Shown here in pieces: positions 20,227 through 30,013 of a stretch of 37,030 nucleotides of DNA. Position 1 is the stretch's first letter. Every line of letters starts with the position of its first letter. This DNA is from Perkinsus chesapeaki. Its lineage: Eukaryota; Perkinsozoa; Perkinsida; Perkinsidae. A model generated the notes under the pieces. It was not told the origin of the DNA. It saw nothing but the letters and a program-made list of their open reading frames with translations, and made no database searches. A program made the position numbers and the translations under genes. Location of the stretch: assembly GCA_013115145.1 (NCBI GenBank), contig JAAPAO010000356.1, positions 1 to 37,030 of the forward strand, given 5' to 3'.

Positions 20227-20760
20227 AGTTTAGCAAGCACGATACAAAAAACTATATATTCAACAGGAGATAGGCTTAGACGTGGTCAACCCATTGCTTC
20301 GACGACGGCGACGAAGAAGAAGACAACAGGAGTTCGGGTTTTAGTGCCGCGAGCGGTAACCGAGAGGACAGTAGTAATAGTGCTGAATTAGGTTGAGACA
20401 CTTGCACTGGCGAATGAAGAGACGTAATGAACGACGATGCACGCATGCACAAGTCGTAAGAGCACATTACGACACAATACGCAGACACGAGCAAAGTAAT
20501 GCACCGAATCACACATTGTCTAGCTTAGCGACACAACAACCCAAGAGACGTTGTAATAATAGTAACGAAGCGGTTAAGAAGAGGAGAAAAAACCGTTGAA
20601 ACGGCGGCGGCGGGGCCGTTAAGCCGCAGCATTGTTGGTTGAACGCAAGAGTAAGGGGTGTTATATAATGTTACTATTATAAAGAATATGGCAATAACAA
20701 AATGCAGGTTAATCAACATTTACAGTCCGATGGTTGGTTTAGGAAGTCAGTGGTAATTGG
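20227..20760. other. spacer between ECT copy C and the FAM151-like gene
   Basis: Contains a triplet-rich patch (GACGACGGCGACGAAGAAGAAG near 20298) and a GGCGGCGGCGG run near 20602. Short open frames on both strands have no motif. It should hold the promoter of ECT copy C and the 3' end of the FAM151-like gene. Confidence 0.4.
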
Positions 20761-21627
20761 TTATGCCCACTCTATCATCCAGGATGTAAACCATCCAAGC
20801 CAGGTCTGAGTCTTGATGTCAAGGAATACCCTCTTCATGGGGAGGGCATGTCGTAGCTTAAGAATATCAAGTTTGCTCAACCCTCTTGGGTCACCGACAC
20901 CAGTCCATAATGTCAACGATGACCCTGGTACACCTTCCAACAGCTTCACTAGCTCGCTTGTGCAAGTGAGAGCCAACCTGGCAGAGAAGGCGAATGTGAT
21001 ATGTCGGCAAGTGATCTCATCGAGGCTGGAAAGAAGGCCCTGAAAGGAATAAACACGTATATGTCAACGATGAACAGAGGTACTCCAATCAGCCCCTACC
21101 GAATCTTTAAGTTGAGTGATGATATCATATCTTTCTTTCTCCCCGAAGGTGTTGCCTATGAAGCCTAGACTAAGCACTGTATCTTCAGTGGCAACATCAG
21201 CCAGAGCTTTCAAGGGCATCTTCTTCTTAGGACCAAAGACATCTGCATTAAACCATACCGGTATCTCAGGTCTGGCCGCAGCCACTGTGTAACCGATAGG
21301 CTTCACTAATCTCTCAAGTTTGATGTCTATCTTAACACCCACATTGCGCTCCTCTGCTTGGGATAGGAGATGGTCAAGATAGAGGTCGCTGGTGGTTTGG
21401 GAGGGATAGTGGCACATAATCACTCGATTGTCGGCTGATAAGGCCCCAGCATCCGACTCGTAAAACATAGCATCAGCGAGCTCTTTGAGCTCTGCCATGG
21501 AATCCACAGCGTGAGCCCACGTTATGTTGCTAGGCTGTGAAATGTTAAATAACTCGCATAAGTCCTCTATGTACGAAGATACACCACCCACCATAACAGT
21601 GGCGCCGAAGGGTTCTGGTGGCCACAT
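20761..21627 (-). CDS. FAM151/menorin-family protein, two exons
   Basis: Exons 21627-21076 and 21039-20761 join in phase 0 across a 36-nt intron to give 276 residues. The conserved order of the family is visible: SNITWAHAVDSMAELKELA, then the acidic DAMFYESDAGAL, VIMCHYPSQTTSDL, VGVKIDIKLERL, IPVWFNADVFGPKKK, VLSLGFIGNTF and, near the end, SSLTLWTGVGDPRGLSKLD with KRVFLDI. FAM151 proteins resemble glycerophosphodiester phosphodiesterase folds; their reaction is unsettled. Just upstream of the ATG (about 21720-21650) a frame encodes a strongly hydrophobic run (VLLNLLLLLALFF) like a signal peptide, but I see no ATG for it and a stop follows. An upstream signal exon is therefore possible but not shown. 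A decayed copy lies at 14835-14945. Confidence 0.85.
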
Positions 21628-21809
21628 TGCAAAGGCGTAAACTTAAACTGTACTACTACAAAAGAAGAGTGCGAGGAGTAGAAGCAGATTAAGCAACACC
21701 GTGAACTCCACCGTGCCGAATGACAACGTGAAACCAAGTGTGGTGTTAGGCAATACTACAGCTTAGTCTTGATCATAGTAATAAACCCGCGATATACTTC
21801 TCTCTTATT

Positions 21810-22958
21810 CTACCAACCGTACTTGCGCGCAGTCTGTCCCCGTTTGCCGGCTTGTGTTCCAAGATCCATCAGTCGTTTGGCACCATGGTCAATTGTGTCC
21901 TCTGCCAACCAATTGATGTGATGCTTCCTTTTATGATTCTGAACATACCAGTGTTCGCTGCTCCATAGACCCCCGAGTGCGTTACCTTTCCAACCTGTCC
22001 CCCCGGATTAGCCTGCTTTGCTCCCTCTGTTGTATCAAAGAAGTCTCCGAGAGCAGCCTCTTGAACCTGCTTCAATATTCATACCACGCTTCCTTCAGAT
22101 CACCCCCAGATTACCTTCCGTGCCTGCTCGTTTGCCTGTAATGCTTCATACCAATGGTCATCTTGCAGTGAGCTAGGGTCAATGTCCTGTGCAGTAGCAC
22201 CTATAGCCATCGTCATATACTTACTACTCAACGGATCTGATATTCAGATGCTGCCTTACCAAGCTGTTGGATATTCTTCAACTCCCTTGAAGATACTCCT
22301 TCCAAGTCCCTCATCATCTCCACCATCTCATTCCGTTTCTTATTCTTCTTCTGTGCCTCCGGGGGATCATCCCACACACCAGTGCTGGTAAGCCAATACT
22401 AAACCAACCCTCTTGGTCCTGCCTACCTTCCCCCCGTAGTAGCAAAGCCCTCAATCTGTACATTAGCAGGGGCAGAGAGACCACCAGTAAGTAGGGACGC
22501 TCGTAGGGTACTAGCTCTTATACTGGGTATCGATGATGATGACACGGCCTATGGTGAAAGGATAACGAATAGGTTACCACTCCTACTACTACCTTGCCAG
22601 CTGCTGCCTCAGCATCTTGCCCATGCTGTGAAGGTTCAGACCTCGAGCTGCTGGCATCTGATACGCAAAGGTCGAGGTTAAGACTGTGACGATTCCTGGT
22701 CACCCACCCGCTGCTGCTGCTGCCTTCTCTGTTGTCCTCTGCTTCTTCCTCGACTCAATGGTACTATCATAATCAGCTAATGCTGCAGAGGCTGATGGAA
22801 GAGGATGAGCCTCCTTATTCCTTTTACTGAAGGACATTTGGTATGGCTCAAGCAATCCACAGGTGCAGCAGCAGGTGCTCTTACTGTTCTTGCTCAATAC
22901 CATCATCCTCACTATCAGAAGAGGAGGAGGAGGAAGCACTGTCGTACCCTGCCAACAT
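21810..22958 (-). CDS. PRCC-like nuclear protein (splicing-associated)
   Basis: The gene starts at the ATG at 22958 with MLAGYDSASSSSSSDSEDDG, very like the Ser/Asp-rich start of PRCC proteins. Exon 1 ends at 22885 and exon 2 starts at 22826 (58-nt intron, phase 2). Later blocks read SIPSIRASTLRASLLTGG, VWDDPPEAQKKNKKRNEMVE and DIDPSSLQDDHWYEALQ. The last exon has HKRKHHINWLAEDTI and ends QAGKRGQTARKYGW, the hallmark C-terminus of PRCC-family proteins (KHQI... QAKYG[FW]). The stop is at 21810-21812. In other eukaryotes PRCC is nuclear and associates with pre-mRNA splicing factors. Middle exon limits were not all resolved. Confidence 0.7.
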
Positions 22959-23190
22959 CGACAAAGCTACATGCCTATCTACCACCCTAGAAAAGTAACT
23001 CAATACCGTCCAATGTATTAAACAACGGCAATGACCAAGGCTGCACCACAACATGAGGAACATAACAATACACGACATTCAAGTGGCAGCAGAAGAAGAC
23101 GACGAAGACGAACCTTGTGCTCCTCCAGATCCTCGAGCCGCTCGGGGACTACTGTCATCGGCAATTGAGTTGAACTGCGGGGAGTGATGA

Positions 23191-25800
23191 TCATGATACG
23201 GTAATGTCGATTACCGTATCCAATATAACCAATTGTGCGGCCCCAGCAAACCTCCTCTGATGTACAGCTAAGCCCTCGGCTACCCTACGACGCTCTACTT
23301 GAGGCCATAAGAACTCTCGCATCAATCTTTGCAGTATCTGAATAGGTAGTCGCAAACCCCAGTTGGCCATGGTAAACTAACCTCAGTTTGGCCCAAGTCA
23401 TTGCCAAGCTCCTCCTTCTCCTTCTCCTCCTCCATTTTATCCAGTACTGGATTCACATATCGTGCCGTAGCTCGGGCCTCCCTAAGGGCAAAACTAACTC
23501 GTCCCCACCCTGCTCTACCCATCCCTTTATTACCCCAACGCCCTCCTCTTAGCACACTCCCTAACTCCTGCTGCCATGGCATCTGCGACTAGACTGTCAC
23601 CTTCCCGCTGTACCATAGTGTCGACAGACCGACGAAAGCCTTCTTGGAATGACCTTAACTCATCTGCCTATCTCCCCTAGACCCCGATGCTCACTTCAGT
23701 CTGAGGAGGGCCTGCCGATGCCCTGCTTCCCTACCCTCCTTTCTTCGCCGTTCACCCTCAGCATGTGCCACCATCTACTATCCCACACTTAACAACACTC
23801 CAAGCTCCCTAACCGACCTTAGCTACTCTATTACGGCCTATCTCCCTCAACCTATCCTTCGCCAGCTCACCGAGACTCCTACCAATTGTTCGACCTGACC
23901 CATAGACCGTGGCTTGGACACTGTGCTCAGAAGCGGCGGCCTACCAATGATGCTTTTGCAGACCGCTCCTTCCACGTGACTGGATATCAGTACAGTTCGG
24001 TCAATCTCATCTGTTGCAGTTTGTACCCCTGATGAAGTGGTTGTGCTGGTCCTTACCAAAAACCTTACCGGTGTGAGCTTCCATATACATAAGCTCGTTT
24101 ATAAGATCTATCCGCCTATCCCTTCCCTGATACCTAAAAGCCTTAGACTAAGACATCCTCCAGCCACATTATTGATACATTATCATTTGGGCTGCTCGAC
24201 CTCTGATGAGTTTAGTAAGAATAAGTCTAGCCATGACCTTCTTTTCATCCTCTGGATGCCTCTTAATAACCTACTATATATCCTACCATTTGATCCCCCC
24301 CCCAAACTGTGTAGGTCACCTCTGGGGATGCTGGCCGACAATACCCCTTCAACTTGGTCTTCTTCCTCTTATTACCCTCCTCCCCTCCCTCCTCTTCCTT
24401 TGTCTCTTCATCCTTCAGTATCCCTATCACCAAGGTACCCATCCTCACCCAACCTTCCCCTACTACCCTTCTCCTCCAGCAGCGGCAGCCTATTTGGCTT
24501 CTGTAGCTCCTCCATAACCTTTACTGCCCTCAGCCTGTCCTTATTCATCCCCAGCCACACCCTTAGCTGCTTCTTCATGTCACCCGCAGGTCTAGGCATC
24601 TACCCTTCCAGCCGTGTACTCCTGCAACGGCTCTAAGATACCTACCCGTACTGCGGCCATCACCGCTGGACATTCCTCTAGGTTCTTAACAGCCGTGACG
24701 TTGTCTAAAGAGGGTGCCAAGGTATCTCCTATGCATCCTGATGTGGGGCCGTCTCGGAGGGCTGCCACCCACAAGGATGACGATGGGCATACATTTCTAA
24801 ATAGGAGGCCTCGAGGCCCAGGAGGAGGACGCCCTATTACCTATCTATTACACTACCAAGATGGCCTTCTGGATTGCCTAGGCTCTTAATGGTGGCAAGG
24901 TCCCGTATCTTATTAAAGTGTGACTTCCTCAAGCGTCTAGTTTGGTCGGTATGCAACCGTAATAGCTAATAGAGATACGTAATATGCCCCCACAGGTAAT
25001 AGTTACCTCCTTCCCCTGCTCATGCTGCATCTGTTTCCGTATCCTCGTCAATGTAGCATCTATCTTTGCAGTATGCTCCTTTCGTAGGTCACTCAGAGCT
25101 CGACTAAGAGCCTGCCCCAGATAAGATATCCCAGCAACACCCCACACCCTCATTACCTCCACCCTCCTCTTGCTAAGCCTCTCCAGCCTAACACTATGCC
25201 TCTTGTACTGGCAGACATCCCTGGCCTGGTTATAGCCATCACCTACATAACAACAACCCTTATATCGATCACATTACAATAGCCTATTACGGTCATTTTC
25301 ATATTCCATTTGAAGCCTCTTGTCCTCCTATCACCAACACTACCCTCTACCACACCATACCCTTACTATCATCTCATCCATTTCTTCACCACTGGGATTG
25401 AGGCCCCCATTCAAGTACGTCAATTGCTCTAGATTTAATAGCTCCCTCTGCCTAGCATCCTCCTCTCCAGTCAAGTCCAATGGTGGTGAGTATCTACCCT
25501 CTCCTCAGCCTTACTCTACTTCCCCTATCCTACGGATCTGTCTGTGACTCTGCGTCCCTATAGTCACTCTGTACAGCTACTGTCCTCGATCGTGGTCCAT
25601 TAATAGACGATGCATGTGAGGATTGGAAGGGATCCCGGCTACTAGCAAATCCTGTGAACTCGGCGGCACTGTTCTCTGTAAAGACTGTTGCACCGCCGCC
25701 GTATACAGCAGACCTGTAGCAATATACCCCTTATTAGCGTCCTAGCCTACTGTATAGGAAGGCATAGGCCTGCTTTCGTATTGAAGTATTTTGCTCTCTC
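23191..25800 (-). CDS. CFAP91: CFAP91 (MAATS1/AAT1), radial-spoke-associated flagellar protein
   Basis: Spliced minus-strand blocks follow CFAP91 from end to end. Near 25600-25540 is RTVAVQSDYRDAESQTDP, the family's signature QTDP segment. A charged coiled-coil block follows near 25160-25000 (KEHTAKIDATLTRIRKQM). Near 24260-24200 is MARLILTKLIRGRAAQMIM, then YQGRDRRIDLINELMYMEA near 24140-24070. Next come SFQEGFRRSVDTMVQREGD near 23670 and RVSFALREARATARYVNP with a Glu/Lys run. The last exon has ILQRLMREFLWPQVERRRVA and ends DTVIDITVS, stop at 23191-23193. Supported introns are 41 nt and 44 nt in the 3' half. CFAP91 belongs to the calmodulin- and spoke-associated complex of the axoneme. The 5' exon and start were not settled; coding is clear from about 25720 downward. 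Confidence 0.85.
23195..23220. repeat. perfect inverted repeat at the CFAP91 3' end
   Basis: GATACGGTAAT at 23195-23205 and ATTACCGTATC at 23210-23220 are perfect reverse complements around a 4-base loop. The hairpin covers the last sense codons of CFAP91, immediately before its stop. Confidence 0.8.
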
Positions 25801-26337
25801 CTTACCGGATACGGCTAGTTGAGAGCTATACCTATTGGAAGGTTAATATTAACACCATTACTGGTACTAGTTACCAAGATGTTGCCCGCTTCTGTGCGGC
25901 AGTGGTCTCTATACCAATAACAGATTGGAAGGGATCACTGAGGACTAGCATAGGGCAAAAAGGGGCTTACTGACAGGTCTCAAGCGGTGGCTAGGCACTG
26001 GCAGCCGCTATTTAACCTCAAAAATATCTTCAGAGTATCTTACGTAGCAAAAGATTCCAAGCAAAGGTCACTTTTAAAAAGGGTGCTCAAGGGCTGCTCG
26101 AAGAGACGGGAAAGCGCAAAATAATTTCGTGGCGCATCTTGCGCCTCGACACCGTCTGCCGTGACATGGGACGTCCGAATAGATTCCCAATAGGTTAGCT
26201 TAACATACTGGAACTGAGGCTCATCAGTACAATCTAGAGTAATATCTCAGATCGATTGTGGAACTTATTCTGAGGTGAGAACGAGTCCACCATGCGGCCG
26301 GCAGCTTGTTTACTCCACTCTGTCCGATGGCCCCCAT
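25801..26337. promoter_or_regulatory. divergent spacer between CFAP91 and the J-protein gene
   Basis: The two genes point away from this region, so it should hold both promoters and possibly a first exon of CFAP91. Short frames here have no support. I see no clear TATA element close to either start. Confidence 0.35.
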
Positions 26338-26925
26338 ATGATGCTCTATCGCTCTCCAGCTCTCCTACCCCTTTCCCACCCATGGACCACTGGATGGTGG
26401 CGTCTAATATCAACCCATCAGACAGGACCTAACTATTATGAAGTACTAGGTGTGAGGAAAACGTAATACGGTCTGGGCGATAGGGGGCTAATGGGGATGT
26501 CAGGGCCACCAGGCTCGAGATAAATATGGCATACAAACGGCTGGCTAAACGATACCATCCGGATATGACTGGAGGGGACTCCTCTCTGACAGAGAAGTTT
26601 AGAGAGGTCACTCGGGCCTATAATGTGCTCCATAACCCTACCTCCAGGAGAGAGTAAGGATGTGATAGGGGTAGGGAAGGAGGGATCGGCGCCATAGGTA
26701 TGATATGAAACAGCATCAGCAGCAAGGGCCTGCCCATGGGTACCACAGGCCTGGTGGAGGCCATCATACGTACCAGCATAGACGAGAGGATAGGGAAGAG
26801 GAGACTATGGAGGAGAAGAAGGCTCGATGGATGCGAGAGGCCAGGCCCATGTCTGGCTTCCAGATATTCACCCTTTGGGCCTTCATATTTGCTGTACCAT
26901 TCTTTGCGGTACTATCATGGGGGAG
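26338..26925 (+). CDS. J-domain (DnaJ) protein with presequence-like start and membrane segment
   Basis: Exons 26338-26462, 26513-26653 and 26698 onward join across 50- and 44-nt introns. The start (ATG at 26338) gives [12 protein letters not shown] and then WWRLISTH, rich in Arg/Ser/Leu and free of acid, like a mitochondrial presequence. The J domain follows: [28 protein letters not shown] with the HPD motif, [21 protein letters not shown]. Next is a His/Gln/Arg-rich segment, an acidic-basic stretch ([16 protein letters not shown]) and one membrane span ([19 protein letters not shown]). J domains stimulate Hsp70 ATPases, so this is probably a membrane-bound organellar co-chaperone. Directly after the span comes an 11-G run at 26925-26935, where the frame becomes unclear. 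Confidence 0.85.
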
Positions 26926-26935
26926 GGGGGGGGGG

Positions 26936-28089
26936 TGTTATATTAGACTGGAACTGTACACATGCTGTCGCGGAATGACCACCGATATGCCATCCAAACT
27001 TCTATGGGTGATTTACATTCCTCACTCAACTGAAACCCAAGCTTTAGCCCATCCTGGCAAAGTCTCGACCGCCGTTCTAGAAGTATCATTATAATAATAC
27101 CAGTCATGGAGTTCATTGCCAGACATTCTCTATTCGAGGCCATCAGTTACGCTCCCTACATCGGAGAGCTCACCCTCATGACCCAGACTACTGGAATGGT
27201 ATGCCAAGTGACGGCTATGGTATGGGCCCTCCGCCGCCATCGAGTCTGCCTACTGACCCAGCTGCTAGGAAGGACCTAGTGCGAGCCTTCTGGAACCCGA
27301 TAACAGAGAGGTAGCTCACTAGTGCTGCTGCTGTGGTTAGGAGGAAAGAGCGGTATGGCAGATGGGAGTGGTTGGGAGAGGGCTTTGATGCTCCAACGGC
27401 GGGGGAGCTATTGAAATGGATTAACTCTTTACAACCTGATTACTTCCAAACCAAGCTCAGAGAGGGTAGTGGATACCACAGCTTCCGTAAGCTCCTCCCT
27501 CGGCCCCTGCTAGGTAAGGCTGTGATGCCACTTCGGGCATCTACTGAGATACAGGTTGGTTATATACCATTTGAATGCACCGATATACCCCCTATAGTGC
27601 GGACCAGGCCCAACGGTAGTATTCCTGGCACAGGTGGGTTCGAGCTCTCTGTCATTTCAAATGACTCATTTATGGAAGGGCTGCTGGGAAGCAGTCCATC
27701 CCAAGGGCTCATCGGAAATAGATATTCTAGATCACAGTTTCTATTTCCTTTTCCATCAATAGTAACTCCCTATTGGTGATTAGCTTTCGCTTTATCAACG
27801 TCTGACCTCAGGCCACTGTGAGAAATGGGACGGTGCCAAGCAGCAGGCCTATGATTTGGAGACCCAGCAGGCTCGGCAAATATGTGCGTATTATCGTCAG
27901 CAGGCCCTCAACTACCAAAGGCAATATGCCGGTCGTTACGGCGGACAACCCCAAGGGGGCCCTCCTCAATGGGGTCCTACAGCAGCAGGACGGCATGGAG
28001 GAAGAGGGGACATGCCACAACAACAACCAGGCTATCATCATCATGGAGAGGTCCACGGACAGGCTTCCCCTCCAGCTGTTGTATTCTGA
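26936..28089 (+). CDS. probable C-terminal part of the J-protein gene, or a separate unknown gene
   Basis: Coding blocks continue on the same strand with little space between them: HPHDPDYWNGMPSDGYGMG and DPAARKDLVRAFWNP (about 27170-27300), RYGRWEWLGEGFDAPTAGEL and LREGSGYHSFRKLLPRPLL (27345-27510). A last exon, CEKWDGAKQQAYDLETQQAR and YYRQQALNYQRQYAGRY, then a Gly/Pro/Gln/His-rich tail, ends at a TGA at 28087-28089. The tail composition resembles the His/Gln-rich part of the J protein. I could not connect the blocks without a break between 26925 and 27170. An independent ATG at 27108 (MEFIARHSLFEAI) opens a different frame. I recognise no domain in this part. A GAT repeat follows the stop (28085-28108). 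Confidence 0.5.
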
Positions 28090-28199
28090 TGATGATGATG
28101 ATGATGATGTGGTGATGATGTTATATGTTGCTTTGTTTTCTATTATCCCTCTTCTTGAGTATGACAGTTCCTCAATGAGAGGAGTCCATTAGCCTTCCC

Positions 28200-28904
28200 A
28201 TGGCCCCTCCTTCCCCCTCCTCCTACCTCTTCCTCGCCCTGCTAGCTATAGTAGGTATATCTCAGGATGCACCAGACTATGATGACTATGTGGATAGCCA
28301 GTCCACTAGTATATCGGTAGCCTCCCCCTCCTCCTCTTCAACTCCCTCTACCCCTTCTTTAGTCCTGTCCATGTCCATGTGTGGATGAGCGCGATGGTCG
28401 GTGTGCTGTTAAGGCCGATGCTTTCTGCTATCAGCCCATCTGCCCCGGTGGCTACTACCTGTCAGCAGCCCCTATCCCCCTTGCCTGTCCCAGCCTCCCT
28501 TTTTAGATGCTGTGCAACATGCAGTGTTAGTACCTGTGCTCATCGGCTCAAGGATATGATCACCAGTGCCCGAGGCCGGAAGGTGCCCTACAGCCCTGTC
28601 CGTCCCTCTACAGCGTTAAACAGGAGTGCATCACCTGCCCACCTGGACACTACTGTGAGGGCTGTGACGTCCCTCAGATGTGCCCCCTTGGGACCTTCAA
28701 CCGGAAGTGAGTTACCAACCTCTTCTGCCCTACCACTCTTCCTCTATCTCTCCGCCTATCAGGTACGGTATGAGCCGGATAGAGCATTGTATTGCCTGTC
28801 CACGGGGATACACTGCTACCAATGATGGCACCCAATGCTGTGATATAGCGGGCTCCTCCTGCACCGATCCTCGTAATGCTTGGTACCTCTCCATCGTACC
28901 TTAG
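28200..28904 (+). CDS. secreted cysteine-rich protein (GCC2/GCC3-like)
   Basis: The ATG at 28200 starts a clear signal peptide (SSYLFLALLAIVGISQ). An Asp/Tyr/Ser-rich linker follows, then a 46-nt intron with a strong pyrimidine tract (28317-28362). Cys-rich modules follow: CPCPCVDERDGRCAVKADAF, CPGGYYL, CITCPPGHYCEGCDVPQMC and, after a further intron ending near 28758, CIACPRGYTATNDGTQCC. The pattern C-x2-C-P-x-G-[HY] is that of GCC2/GCC3 (ephrin-receptor-like) repeats, common in secreted and surface proteins of alveolates. The stop is at 28902-28904. The exon join around 28450-28550 has more than one possible solution. It is probably secreted and disulfide-bonded; its function is unknown. 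Confidence 0.7.
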
Positions 28905-29173
28905 GCATTCATGGATCTCAGCGGACCCGAGGCCTGAGTGGGAGAGTCGGTTCTAGCAGATGATGACTATGAAGCCGACGGTGGGGAAGCATGGTTAACA
29001 TGTATCTGTTGATCCTTATTGGTTTCGTTATCACCGATCCGTGCTAAAGGTTGCCATTTTTGGTATAGTGGTGTCGGAAAACTAATATCGTCAGCGTTCC
29101 ATGCTCGATGCAATCAGAGAGAGATCCGTCCTAAAATATCTTATTTCGTTGATTGTGCACAAGTTAACTTCCG
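28905..29173. other. intergenic spacer
   Basis: A short spacer between two same-strand genes. A frame at 29019-29237 overlaps the next gene's start in another frame and has no support. Confidence 0.4.
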
Positions 29174-29871
29174 ATGGCGTCATCACAGCCATCTTCGAAG
29201 AACACTTACGGTGAAGCCAAGCCCGCCGGGTGTCTGAAGTCCACCCTCAGTGGCTGCTCTTCATGCTGCAATAGCACTGTTCACTCTATAAAGAGGTGTG
29301 CTCTCTATACCGCTGTACATGAATGTATGTCTGTTAGTCTTTGTTGCCCAACATATAGGCTATACGAAGATGATGAGAATGCCTTGACTCCAGTGCGGGT
29401 TAAGGCACCTGTTTTTAACAACACCCCTCCGACCACTATAGTCCAGCCGCAGGTGCTGACCATTCTATTAACAATTAGACAATAGCAGTGCTAGGTTATC
29501 GGCAAAGTCGATTTGGACGCCGATGATAGGAGGTCGAAAGTTGTTGCTGCGGCAGAGCGGCGTGAAGAGCAGCAGCGCCACCGAGGTGGGCAGTACGATA
29601 CGATAGAGGCTGATCATCTTTAAGTACAGGTATAGGCAGTTCTGATAGAGCAGGAATCTTGGAGGAAGCTCACCGCAAAGACGAACTTATCGGGAGAATC
29701 ACCGAGCTGTACGCTGCCAACCAAGAGGGCCCTCCTATGGGCCTACGGCTGATGACGGTAAGGGTCTTTCTCCATCGGTCAGGCATGGTCCAGCAGGTAC
29801 AGCAGCTACGTGATCATTACCGAGTCTTGAAGGAACAGTCGAATGCGGTGCAGCAGTCTAATGCAATTTAA
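29174..29871 (+). CDS. SVIP-like p97/VCP-interacting protein, five exons
   Basis: Exons 29174-29295, 29359-29452, 29495-29585, 29654-29757 and 29794-29871 join in frame to 162 residues. The third exon encodes DDRRSKVVAAAERREEQQ, which fits the VCP-interacting motif R-x5-A-A-x2-R exactly. The sequence after it, HRGILEEAHRKDELI and then NQEGPPMGLRLMT, follows the order of small VCP-interacting protein (SVIP), including the PP-x-GL-R end. SVIP is a small membrane-attached inhibitor of ER-associated degradation in animals, where it is about 77 residues and N-myristoylated. Here there is no Met-Gly start. The N-terminus instead has a Cys cluster (GCLKSTLSGCSSCC) that could be palmitoylated. The protein also has an extra helical C-terminus (QVQQLRDHYRVLKEQ). 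The last acceptor could instead be 3 bases downstream, in the same phase. Confidence 0.75.
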
Positions 29872-30013
29872 TATTATGTCTGCGGCATTAATCTCTATTC
29901 ACATGTATGTCATCACTCCTTTGAAGCCACTCTCAGTCTCTTTGTCATACTCCCTAATGTTGAGCTCAAACCAGCGTACCCACAGCTGCTCCCCTAGGGG
30001 TTACTGGTTAACT

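Noticed and set aside
24037-24636. Long plus-strand open frame (199 codons, Pro/Ser/Leu-rich)
   Set aside because: It is antisense to CFAP91 exons, whose minus-strand reading matches the family well.
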